Source: Porticoccaceae bacterium
GTDB taxonomy: Bacteria; Pseudomonadota; Gammaproteobacteria; Pseudomonadales; Porticoccaceae
Assembly: GCA_003491845.1 (NCBI GenBank)
Contig: DNBN01000046.1
Span: 1-11,463 of the forward strand
Length of the DNA stretch: 11,463 nt
Direction of reading: 5' to 3'
In this document: positions 1 through 5,916 of the stretch, piece by piece
Numbering within the stretch: the stretch's first letter is position 1
Layout: each line of letters opens with the position of its first letter
Made by a program: the position numbers and the translations under genes
Notes under the pieces: generated by a model
Databases searched by the model: none
The model's input: only the letters and a program-made list of their open reading frames with translations
Told to the model about the DNA's origin: nothing

Positions 1-177
1 GTTTTAGAGAATACATCGTAGTGCTAAAGACTTACATCGATGAAACGTCTAATAAGTTTTTTTTCGACTTTTTTATTGCTGAAACTAGCTTCATAATTAC
101 AGTAGGTAATAATTCTCTCTAATAGGTTAAATGTGTCTTTGTGGTATATCTATAAAGAGCCAAGATAGGAACAGAGT
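1..177. other. AT-rich leader upstream of rsmJ, no gene seen
   Basis: I see no credible coding region on either strand here. The left part holds the palindrome CATCGATG (35-42). An interrupted pairing of 26-34 with 53-61 (nine pairs, one of them G-U) encloses it, and a run of eight T at 57-64 overlaps the right arm, with another T run at 69-74. This could be the terminator of a gene left of the window, but the stem is mostly A-T and the fit is poor. TATATC (145-150) and TATAAA (151-156) are possible -10 boxes for rsmJ; neither has a convincing -35 at the right spacing, so I do not call a promoter. Confidence 0.5.
167..170 (+). promoter_or_regulatory. Ribosome binding site of rsmJ
   Basis: AGGA lies 7 bases before the ATG at 178, which is standard spacing. 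It supports 178 as the true start of rsmJ. Confidence 0.7.
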
Positions 178-996
178 ATGGATAATATAAGGGTAAGTTA
201 TACCGAAAAAGCTTGTGCGCATCGTGCGCACAAGCTTGGTTTAAAGCTTGGTGTTGCTGTTGTACAGCTAGTAAATCAAACTGAAAAATCGCCACGAGCT
301 ATAGAATATGTAGATCAATATGATCTGCATGTCAGTCCATCTGGGGTGAGGTTATACCCGCGGGATCGAAAGGTCCATGGCCCAATTCAAGTTGATTTTC
401 TCAGCGGTGTTAATAATCATCGTAGGCGATTTGGCGGAGGAAATGGCCAAGCTATCGCTAAGGCTGTAGGTGTTTCCGGTCGTTTTTATCCAACGGTTTT
501 AGATATGACTGCAGGCTTAGGTGGTGATAGTTTTGTACTTGCTTCTCTTGGGTGTACTGTAAAATTGTTTGAGCGTAATCCGGTTATTGCTTGTTTGCTT
601 GCAGATGGTATTACGCGTGCGCATCAGGTTATTGATCAGAGTAACTCTCTTGTCGACATTATGAATCGCTTTGCATTCACGGAGGCTGATTCGCTAAGTC
701 TACTAGATAAGCCTATCGGTAGTGATGATTATGATGTTGTCTATTTGGATCCAATGTTTCCTAACCGATCTAAATCAGCTAAAGTCAAAAAAGAAATGCA
801 GGCCTTTCAAAAAATTGTTGGCCCTGATTCTGATGCGGATGTTTTAGTGGATAAAGCACTTCAGTTGGCGCGTTATCGAGTCGTTATAAAACGTCCTGTG
901 GTTGCTGGTTATCTTGCGGACCGAAAGCCTAGTTATTCCTTATCAGGGAAGAATACTCGTTTTGATATTTTTGCTTTACAAAAACTTCCCTCCTAA
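178..996 (+). CDS. rsmJ: 16S rRNA (guanine-1516-N2)-methyltransferase RsmJ
   Basis: RsmJ (formerly YhiQ) methylates G1516 of 16S rRNA in the small ribosomal subunit, using S-adenosylmethionine in the cytoplasm. The 272-residue protein is slightly longer than the roughly 250 residues of E. coli RsmJ. Visible marks are a VDF..G.nnHRRrFGGG block (residues 72-88), the SAM-binding motif I D109-M-T-A-G-L-G-G-D117, a following acidic residue in FERNP (131-135), and the signature DPMFP (191-195), a DPPY-like motif for N-methylation, followed by KSAKVKKEM. The C-terminus ends in the family-typical RFDIF. AGGA precedes the start at good spacing. Its stop overlaps the stop of the opposing transporter gene by 4 bases. 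A strong perfect hairpin sequence lies in codons 11-20 (listed separately). The enzyme identity is very secure; substrate position G1516 is taken from the family. Confidence 0.97.
   Translation: MDNIRVSYTEKACAHRAHKLGLKLGVAVVQLVNQTEKSPRAIEYVDQYDLHVSPSGVRLYPRDRKVHGPIQVDFLSGVNNHRRRFGGGNGQAIAKAVGVSGRFYPTVLDMTAGLGGDSFVLASLGCTVKLFERNPVIACLLADGITRAHQVIDQSNSLVDIMNRFAFTEADSLSLLDKPIGSDDYDVVYLDPMFPNRSKSAKVKKEMQAFQKIVGPDSDADVLVDKALQLARYRVVIKRPVVAGYLADRKPSYSLSGKNTRFDIFALQKLPS
209..237. repeat. Perfect 13-bp inverted repeat, 3-base loop, inside rsmJ
   Basis: The left arm AAGCTTGTGCGCA (209-221) and the right arm TGCGCACAAGCTT (225-237) are exact reverse complements around the loop TCG. The repeat covers codons 11-20 of rsmJ (KACAHRAHKL). 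The right arm runs into a short direct repeat: AAGCTTGGT at 232-240 (AAGCTTGGT begins at 232 or 233 depending on the A counted) recurs 12 bases later at 244-252, so AAGCTT occurs three times within 41 bases. In RNA this would be a very stable hairpin starting 31 bases after the A of the start codon. No T run follows, so it is not an intrinsic terminator. Function unknown. Confidence 0.9.
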
Positions 997-1868
997 CTGG
1001 ACCTTCGCATCACTAGGTAATTCCCAAAAATTGCTAATGAAAAGCCTATTACCGCAAACCAACTCCACTGATAGTCTTCAAATATAGTCGATAAAATAAT
1101 GGCTATGAAAGGGATCATTAGAGCCCCATAGCTAGCCTTTTCAGGACCGATAATCACCATTAATTTAAGATAGGCGCCAAAGGCCAAAATTGTTCCGAAG
1201 ACAGAGAGGTAAATTAATGAACTAACGTACTCAAAACGTGTATCAAAGGTAAAAGTGGCTTGTGAGAAGAGTGCGATAACTGTGAGAGCTAATGAGCCAT
1301 AAAGAGTAGACCAGGCATTGATTTGCCAAACTGAAAGTCCTTGTAAGCCACTCCTTGTCGCTGCCATGTTACCCAAGGACGCGCTACAAACGGCAATAAA
1401 GGCCAACGTAAACCCCTTTATAGCCTGGCTTCCAGCACTAACATTTGTTAGCTCAGGATAAAAAAGCAGATATATCCCGCTCAAACCCACGATGCCGCCA
1501 ATCAATGTGTTTTTTTCAATCGGCCTGTTTAAGAAAATACGTCCGTTGATCAGATTTAGGAATACTATCAGAGAGAAAACTACTGCAATAATACCACTGG
1601 GTAAAAACATCTCCGACAAATAGATTAGCCAAAAATTAATGCCAAAGCTAAGAACCCCTTGGATAATAAAAAAGAAATGATCCTGTTGAGATGCTCTAAG
1701 CTTTATACCGCGCAGCCGACAATAAATAAACAAAAGAATGCTTGCCAATGCCATTCTGTATATTACCGATATAATTGGATCAACATTACCTAGTTGAAAT
1801 GTAATGACAAGCCAGGTGGAACCCCAGATAGCAACAGTTGAAAAGTACAGCATTAGTGTTTGTTGCAT
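993..1868 (-). CDS. EamA-family (drug/metabolite superfamily) transporter
   Basis: This is a 291-residue, very hydrophobic protein with about ten membrane-spanning segments (roughly residues 5-23, 32-52, 64-85, 90-112, 120-138, 150-168, 182-202, 214-238, 244-262 and 269-287). It falls into two tandem EamA halves (about 5-138 and 150-288), the standard layout of the inner-membrane drug/metabolite transporter (DMT) superfamily. IWGSTW (14-19) in the first segment and the YR pair (37-38) in the second are typical of the family. Such proteins usually export small metabolites, amino acids or drugs; the substrate cannot be told from sequence. The start is well supported by AAGGGA 6 bases upstream. 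It lies 46 bases downstream of dapE on the same strand, so the two may be co-transcribed. Its end overlaps rsmJ tail to tail by 4 bases. Confidence 0.9.
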   Translation of the reverse strand: MQQTLMLYFSTVAIWGSTWLVITFQLGNVDPIISVIYRMALASILLFIYCRLRGIKLRASQQDHFFFIIQGVLSFGINFWLIYLSEMFLPSGIIAVVFSLIVFLNLINGRIFLNRPIEKNTLIGGIVGLSGIYLLFYPELTNVSAGSQAIKGFTLAFIAVCSASLGNMAATRSGLQGLSVWQINAWSTLYGSLALTVIALFSQATFTFDTRFEYVSSLIYLSVFGTILAFGAYLKLMVIIGPEKASYGALMIPFIAIILSTIFEDYQWSWFAVIGFSLAIFGNYLVMRRSS

Positions 1869-1874
1869 CTAAAA

Positions 1875-1880
1875 TCCCTT
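1875..1880 (-). promoter_or_regulatory. Ribosome binding site of the EamA transporter
   Basis: AAGGGA on the minus strand ends 6 bases before the ATG at 1868. It fixes the start of the transporter. Confidence 0.7.
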
Positions 1881-1914
1881 GCAATACGTGTTTAGCCTTA
1901 AGCAGATTACATAA

Positions 1915-3051
1915 TTACGGTAGTAGTCGTTCTATTATGCCGTGATAAATGGCGGTTAAACCTTGTAAATCATCTATACTAACGTTTTCATCAACACGGT
2001 GAATGGTCTTGTTAATAGGACCTAACTCTACTACCTGCGTTCCCATGGGTGCTATAAAACGCCCATCTGAAGTTCCTCCAGCAGTGGATAAGCATGTATC
2101 GATGCCTGTATGCGTTTTGATACTTGCACAGGCGGCATCAACGAGGGCGCCAGCATCTGTTAGAAACGGCATTCCGCTTAAATGCCAATTTATGTCATAG
2201 TCCAGTTTATGACTGTTGAGAATTTCTTGAACACTGTTCTTTAGCTGCTCAGGCGTCACTTCGGTCGAAAATCGAAAGTTAAACAATAGCTTTAGGCTGC
2301 CCGGAATGACATTGGTTGTGCCAGTACCACTGGAAATAGTAGACATTTGGAATGACGTTGGCGGAAAAAAAGTATTGCCTTGATCCCAAACCTTATTAAT
2401 TAGCGCATTTAATGCTGGTGTAGCTAAATGAATAGGATTCGCCGCTAATTGCGGGTACGCAACATGCCCTTGAATACCATTGACGGTCAACTCACCGGAG
2501 AGAGATCCACGACGGCCATTTTTGATCGTATCGCCACATTTTTGGTCACTTGATGGCTCTCCAACTAAACACCATGTTGGAGTCATGCCTTCCTTTGTTA
2601 ACCACTCGACAACTTTAACCGTTCCATTAATAGCTGGGCCTTCCTCGTCGCTGGTGATCAAAAAGGCCAATCTACCAGAATGATTGGGGTTTTTAATAAC
2701 AAAGCGTTCTGCTGCCACTACCATTGCAGCAAGAGATCCCTTCATGTCAGCGGCGCCGCGTCCAAAGAGGTGACCATCTCTAATAGTCGGTTCAAATGGC
2801 GGTGATTGCCATTGGCTATCAGGCCCCGGCGGCACCACATCTGTATGTCCTGCTAGACACAAAATCGGACCCTTGTTACCGTGGATAGCCCAAAAATTGT
2901 CAACTTCACCATATTTAAGCTGCTTGACAACAAACCCACATGCTTCCAAGCGACTAATCATAAGTGCTTGACACTCTGCGTCATTGGGTGTGACCGACGC
3001 TTTTGAAATAAGGTCTATGGCAAGTGTAGTGGTTTGACAAAAAGTAGTCAT
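1915..3051 (-). CDS. dapE: Succinyl-diaminopimelate desuccinylase DapE
   Basis: DapE hydrolyses N-succinyl-LL-2,6-diaminopimelate to succinate and LL-diaminopimelate in the succinylase branch of lysine and meso-diaminopimelate synthesis, which feeds peptidoglycan; it is a cytoplasmic dinuclear zinc enzyme of the M20 family. The 378-residue length is normal. The zinc ligands and catalytic residues are all visible: H69 and D71 in [10 protein letters not shown]102 in GRGAADMKG, the general base E136 with E137 in TSDEEGPA, E165 in GEPSS, and H351 near the C-terminus in NKTIHRVDE. These sit two residues later than the known H67, D100, E134, E135, E163 and H349 of the Haemophilus enzyme. The dimerisation or lid domain lies at roughly 180-295. 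The N-terminus aligns well with the family, but no good Shine-Dalgarno sequence precedes ATG 3051. It is divergent from cmoM. Confidence 0.98.
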   Translation of the reverse strand: MTTFCQTTTLAIDLISKASVTPNDAECQALMISRLEACGFVVKQLKYGEVDNFWAIHGNKGPILCLAGHTDVVPPGPDSQWQSPPFEPTIRDGHLFGRGAADMKGSLAAMVVAAERFVIKNPNHSGRLAFLITSDEEGPAINGTVKVVEWLTKEGMTPTWCLVGEPSSDQKCGDTIKNGRRGSLSGELTVNGIQGHVAYPQLAANPIHLATPALNALINKVWDQGNTFFPPTSFQMSTISSGTGTTNVIPGSLKLLFNFRFSTEVTPEQLKNSVQEILNSHKLDYDINWHLSGMPFLTDAGALVDAACASIKTHTGIDTCLSTAGGTSDGRFIAPMGTQVVELGPINKTIHRVDENVSIDDLQGLTAIYHGIIERLLP

Positions 3052-3180
3052 CGGAGAAGTCTCAAATTAATGTAACGCTATTGTAATCCTGTAATACATT
3101 CTTCGCTATATAACCTGACCTAGGTTTTTGTTTAAATGGTACAGAAAATCATGTTTAGGATGAATGAGCAAAAAATAATT
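3052..3180. promoter_or_regulatory. Divergent intergenic region between dapE and cmoM
   Basis: Both genes are transcribed outward from here, so promoters for each should lie inside. Weak candidates are TATATA/TATAAC (3107-3114) as a rightward -10 and, on the minus strand, TACAAT (3079-3084) as a leftward -10. Neither has a -35 box of acceptable match at 16-18 bases, so exact promoters are not assigned. Confidence 0.35.
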
Positions 3181-3954
3181 ATGAAAGACCGTAATTTTGA
3201 TGATTTGGCAGAAAAATTTGAGCGTAAAGTCTACGGAAGCCTAAAGGGTGATATTCGTCAAGCTGTGATTTGGCGAGACCTCTGTCGCACAATGCCCAGC
3301 ATAATGAACGGGTGTTTGAGAGTTTTAGATGTAGGCGGAGGCCTTGGTCAGATGTCCGTCCGCCTTGCTAAACTTGGACATCAGGTTACCTATAATGATA
3401 TTTCCTCAAATATGCTTTCAAAAGCAAAAGCGCTTGCGATGAAAGAGGGTGTTGACTCACGTATTAGCTTTTATCAATGTCCCTACCAATCATTGGTCAA
3501 AAAGGATTTAGGGGATTTTGATTTAGTCCTTTGCCATGCCATTGTTGAGTGGCTGGGTAAACCAGATGAACTTATAAACCATTTGATGCAATTTAAGTCT
3601 GCTGAAGGCTTTATTTCTCTTACCTTCTATAATCATAATGCTTTGGTGTACCGCAATCTTATAAGGGGTAATTTTAATCTGCTGGCTACAGAGTTTAAAG
3701 CGGATCCGGGGAGTTTGACACCACATTCGCCTTTCATGCCTGAACAAATTGAACAGTGGTCAGCTCAGCATGGTTTATTCGTTCTACTATCCTCTGGGAT
3801 AAGGGTCTTTCATGATTATATTACGACTGCTAGAGGGGGGCATAATGATAGAGACGCAGTTATTACTACTGAGCTAAAGTACTCTGAGCAGGCACCATTT
3901 AAATGGCTGGGCCGCTACATACACTTCATGCTTCAAGTGCGAAATGATTCCTAG
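3181..3954 (+). CDS. cmoM: tRNA 5-carboxymethoxyuridine methyltransferase CmoM
   Basis: CmoM (formerly SmtA) methylates 5-carboxymethoxyuridine to its methyl ester at wobble position 34 of some tRNAs, using SAM; it acts after CmoA and CmoB. From ATG 3181 the protein has 257 residues, close to the 261 of E. coli CmoM, and starts MKDRNFDDLAEKF, almost identical to the E. coli start. SAM motif I is VLDVGGGLG (48-56), with the acidic D73 at the end of strand two. Further family marks are CHAIVEW (118-124), FYN (149-151), GIRVFHDY (206-213) and GRYIH (244-248). The frame is open further upstream, with ATGs at 3136, 3151 and 3160 that would add 15, 10 or 7 residues; none has a clear Shine-Dalgarno at good spacing, so I chose the start by homology. 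cmoA and cmoB are not in the window. Confidence 0.94.
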   Translation: MKDRNFDDLAEKFERKVYGSLKGDIRQAVIWRDLCRTMPSIMNGCLRVLDVGGGLGQMSVRLAKLGHQVTYNDISSNMLSKAKALAMKEGVDSRISFYQCPYQSLVKKDLGDFDLVLCHAIVEWLGKPDELINHLMQFKSAEGFISLTFYNHNALVYRNLIRGNFNLLATEFKADPGSLTPHSPFMPEQIEQWSAQHGLFVLLSSGIRVFHDYITTARGGHNDRDAVITTELKYSEQAPFKWLGRYIHFMLQVRNDS

Positions 3955-3994
3955 TGGTGAGCTTCCTCAAGTAGTAGATGACCTGAGGCTATAA

Positions 3995-4690
3995 TTAGGC
4001 CTGTAAAACGTCCTTGGCAGCATTTATTTTAGCTGCTAAGTAGTCACTGCCACCACGATCGGGATGCAGGCGCTGCATCAGTCGTTTATGCACCTTAATA
4101 ATCTCTTCCGGAGACGCTTTTTCGTTAAGACCAAGTACTTGATAGGCTTCACTCTTGGATAATCTTGTTAAGTTATCTGTATTAAAATTAGCCTGTTCCT
4201 CTGACCCTGCATTCCCACTGCGTATGCGGTAGGCGTATAAAAGTGCGTATGATTCACGGTCATTTATTTTTAAATCAGTAGCAAGCTCATCAAGCTGTCC
4301 ATCACTCAAATCTGATAATTTATATCCCATGAAGGTACCCGTGAGAATCTCTCCATCCATTTTTCTATTGGCAAAGTTGATGGTGACATGCAGAGAATTG
4401 GTTTTGAATTGAGATGGGCTGGCTTTGAACCGGCTTAACATTCGTAAAAGCGGAAACGCACGAAAAGAAAAGCTGAGCAACGTTTTTGCTACTGGAATTA
4501 GCGCTGCAAAAGCAGCACCTACCCAATGCATTCGTCCGGTAACCACGAGCCCAACTGAAATGCCTAAAAGCAACCAAAAAGCACTTCGCCACAAAAATGA
4601 GCGACGCTCATCAGGTGCTAACTTTTTTTGCTTACTCCACCAAAGCCAGGCTAGAAAAAGTGATGCTATTAGTAAAATGAGACGAGGCAT
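3995..4690 (-). CDS. Membrane-anchored protein with C-terminal J-domain
   Basis: This is a 231-residue protein with a hydrophobic N-terminal segment (3-18), a basic linker, then a longer hydrophobic stretch (about 35-72) that can form one or two membrane spans. A basic linker follows, then a conserved-looking soluble block around MDGEILTGTFMGYKLSDLS (111-129), a charged linker and a C-terminal J-domain (about 180-231). The J-domain carries its Hsp70-stimulating HPD motif at H209-P210-D211, in RLHPDRGGS. A J-domain at the end, behind membrane segments, resembles the layout of Tim14/Pam18-type J-proteins rather than classical DnaJ; the Gly/Phe and zinc-finger regions are absent. It should recruit DnaK to a membrane client, but the client is unknown. 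An upstream GGAG lies 13 bases before the ATG, which is rather far. The gene is convergent with cmoM (40 bases apart) and follows aroF by 90 bases on the same strand. Confidence 0.85.
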   Translation of the reverse strand: MPRLILLIASLFLAWLWWSKQKKLAPDERRSFLWRSAFWLLLGISVGLVVTGRMHWVGAAFAALIPVAKTLLSFSFRAFPLLRMLSRFKASPSQFKTNSLHVTINFANRKMDGEILTGTFMGYKLSDLSDGQLDELATDLKINDRESYALLYAYRIRSGNAGSEEQANFNTDNLTRLSKSEAYQVLGLNEKASPEEIIKVHKRLMQRLHPDRGGSDYLAAKINAAKDVLQA

Positions 4691-4780
4691 GGGTTTAATT
4701 CAACTCCACTAATTTATGCTTTATTACTCAACCGAACAAAAACAACTGGAAGTTTGCACCTGAAGATATCACGCAAACAT

Positions 4781-5848
4781 TCATCTTGTTTTGAGGACTT
4801 CTCGTAACTTATCGGCCATAGCCAACAGGCTCGCTTCGGTGGTCTCCCAATCAACACAGGCATCGGTGACTGATACTCCGTAGTCCATTTCCTCTGGATT
4901 GCTTGATAATTTCTGATTTCCAGCAAATAGATGGCTTTCGATCATAGCACCGACAATAGATTTGTTACCTTCGAGAATCTGGTTGGCTACGTTGTCTAGG
5001 ACTAACGGTTGTAAATTGTGATCTTTATTTGAGTTTGCGTGACTGCAATCCACCATTATGTTTGGAGTTATGCCTGCAGCATTTAGTTCTTGCTCACAGA
5101 TTGAAACGCTAACAGAGTCATAGTTTGGTTTACCGTTACCGCCGCGCAACACAACATGGGCATAAGGGTTGCCTTTGGTGGTAATAACAGAAACTTTCCC
5201 ATCAGAATTGATACCTAAAAAACGGTGAGGACTAGCTACTGATTGAAGCGCATTAATTGCTACGGTTAAGCTTCCATCAGTGCCATTTTTAAAGCCAACT
5301 GATGATGATAATCCTGACGCCATTTCACGATGCGTTTGTGATTCTGTAGTACGCGCACCAATAGCTGACCAAGTAATTAGATCTTGCATATACTGAGGGG
5401 ATATAGGATCAAGAGCCTCGGTTGCGGTAGGAAGTCCAATCTCCAAAACATCATGCAGAAGCTGACGACCTATGTGTAAGCCATCAGTTATTTTAAATGA
5501 ATCGTTCATGAAGGGATCGTTTATTAGGCCCTTCCATCCTGTCGTGGTACGCGGCTTTTCGAAGTACACACGCATAACAATTAAAAGAGTATCGCTAACC
5601 TTGTCAGCTAGCGCTTTGAGCTTGTGTGCGTATTCATGAGCGGCCTTGAGATCGTGAATTGAACAAGGACCTACTACTACAAATACCCGATGATCATTTC
5701 CTGCTAAAATATCTTCGATAGCTTTTCGACCAGCGGCTACTGTATTGCGGGCCTTTTCAGAAATAGGAATCTCAGCTTTAAGTTGCGCAGGAGTGATGAG
5801 AATTTCAGGCAACTCAATATTGATGTTTTCAACAGCTTGGCGATCCAT
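4781..5848 (-). CDS. aroF: DAHP synthase, tyrosine-type (class I AroF)
   Basis: This enzyme condenses phosphoenolpyruvate with erythrose 4-phosphate to DAHP, the first step of the shikimate pathway to aromatic amino acids. The 355-residue length is normal for the E. coli-type class I enzyme. Metal ligands are C62 (in GPCSIHD), H270 (CSHANSNKD), E304 (MIESH) and D329 (VTDAC); substrate-binding residues include R93, K98 (FEKPRTTTGWKG), R166 (GARTTESQ), K187 (GFKNGTDG) and R235 (LRGG). Blocks such as ATEALDPISPQY, SAIGARTTESQTHREMASGL and MVDCSHANSNKD match E. coli AroF better than AroG or AroH, and Asn8, tied to tyrosine inhibition in AroF, is kept. Feedback by tyrosine is therefore likely, but is inferred. 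AGGA lies 11 bases before the start. A possible promoter lies just upstream (listed separately). Confidence 0.95.
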   Translation of the reverse strand: MDRQAVENINIELPEILITPAQLKAEIPISEKARNTVAAGRKAIEDILAGNDHRVFVVVGPCSIHDLKAAHEYAHKLKALADKVSDTLLIVMRVYFEKPRTTTGWKGLINDPFMNDSFKITDGLHIGRQLLHDVLEIGLPTATEALDPISPQYMQDLITWSAIGARTTESQTHREMASGLSSSVGFKNGTDGSLTVAINALQSVASPHRFLGINSDGKVSVITTKGNPYAHVVLRGGNGKPNYDSVSVSICEQELNAAGITPNIMVDCSHANSNKDHNLQPLVLDNVANQILEGNKSIVGAMIESHLFAGNQKLSSNPEEMDYGVSVTDACVDWETTEASLLAMADKLREVLKTR

Positions 5849-5886
5849 TTTATGTCTGGTCCTAGAAGGGGTAAGTTTAGATTACT

Positions 5887-5914
5887 ATTGTACTTAAAAA
5901 AAAGTGCTTTTGAA
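5887..5914 (-). promoter_or_regulatory. Possible sigma-70 promoter of aroF
   Basis: On the minus strand TTCAAA (5914-5909, four of six matches to TTGACA) is followed after 16 bases by TACAAT (5892-5887, five of six matches to TATAAT). It lies in the 68-base gap between the helicase stop and the aroF start, about 40 bases before the ATG. The spacer carries eight T in a row. I see no TyrR-like operator that I would defend. Confidence 0.35.
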
Positions 5915-5916
5915 GG

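Noticed and set aside
1..64. CRISPR repeat or riboswitch in the T-rich leader
   Set aside because: The opening GTTTTAGAG looks superficially like a CRISPR repeat start, but it occurs once and no spaced repeats follow; no conserved riboswitch core is visible.
3965..3988. CCTCA...TGAGG pairing between the convergent cmoM and J-domain genes as a bidirectional terminator
   Set aside because: Only five pairs with a 14-base loop and no T run on either side.
4425..4712. 95-codon open frame on the plus strand opposite the J-domain gene
   Set aside because: It lies fully antisense to a gene with clear domain and membrane signals, has no family resemblance and no ribosome binding site; a shadow frame.
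4752..4778. GTTTGC...GCAAAC inverted repeat downstream of aroF as a terminator
   Set aside because: Six pairs with a 15-base loop; on the minus strand the nearest T run comes about nine bases after the stem. Too weak to call.
5893..5916. AAAAG..CTTTT with eight T after the helicase stop, as an intrinsic terminator
   Set aside because: The stem would be A-T only apart from one pair, with a two-base loop; it cannot form a proper hairpin.
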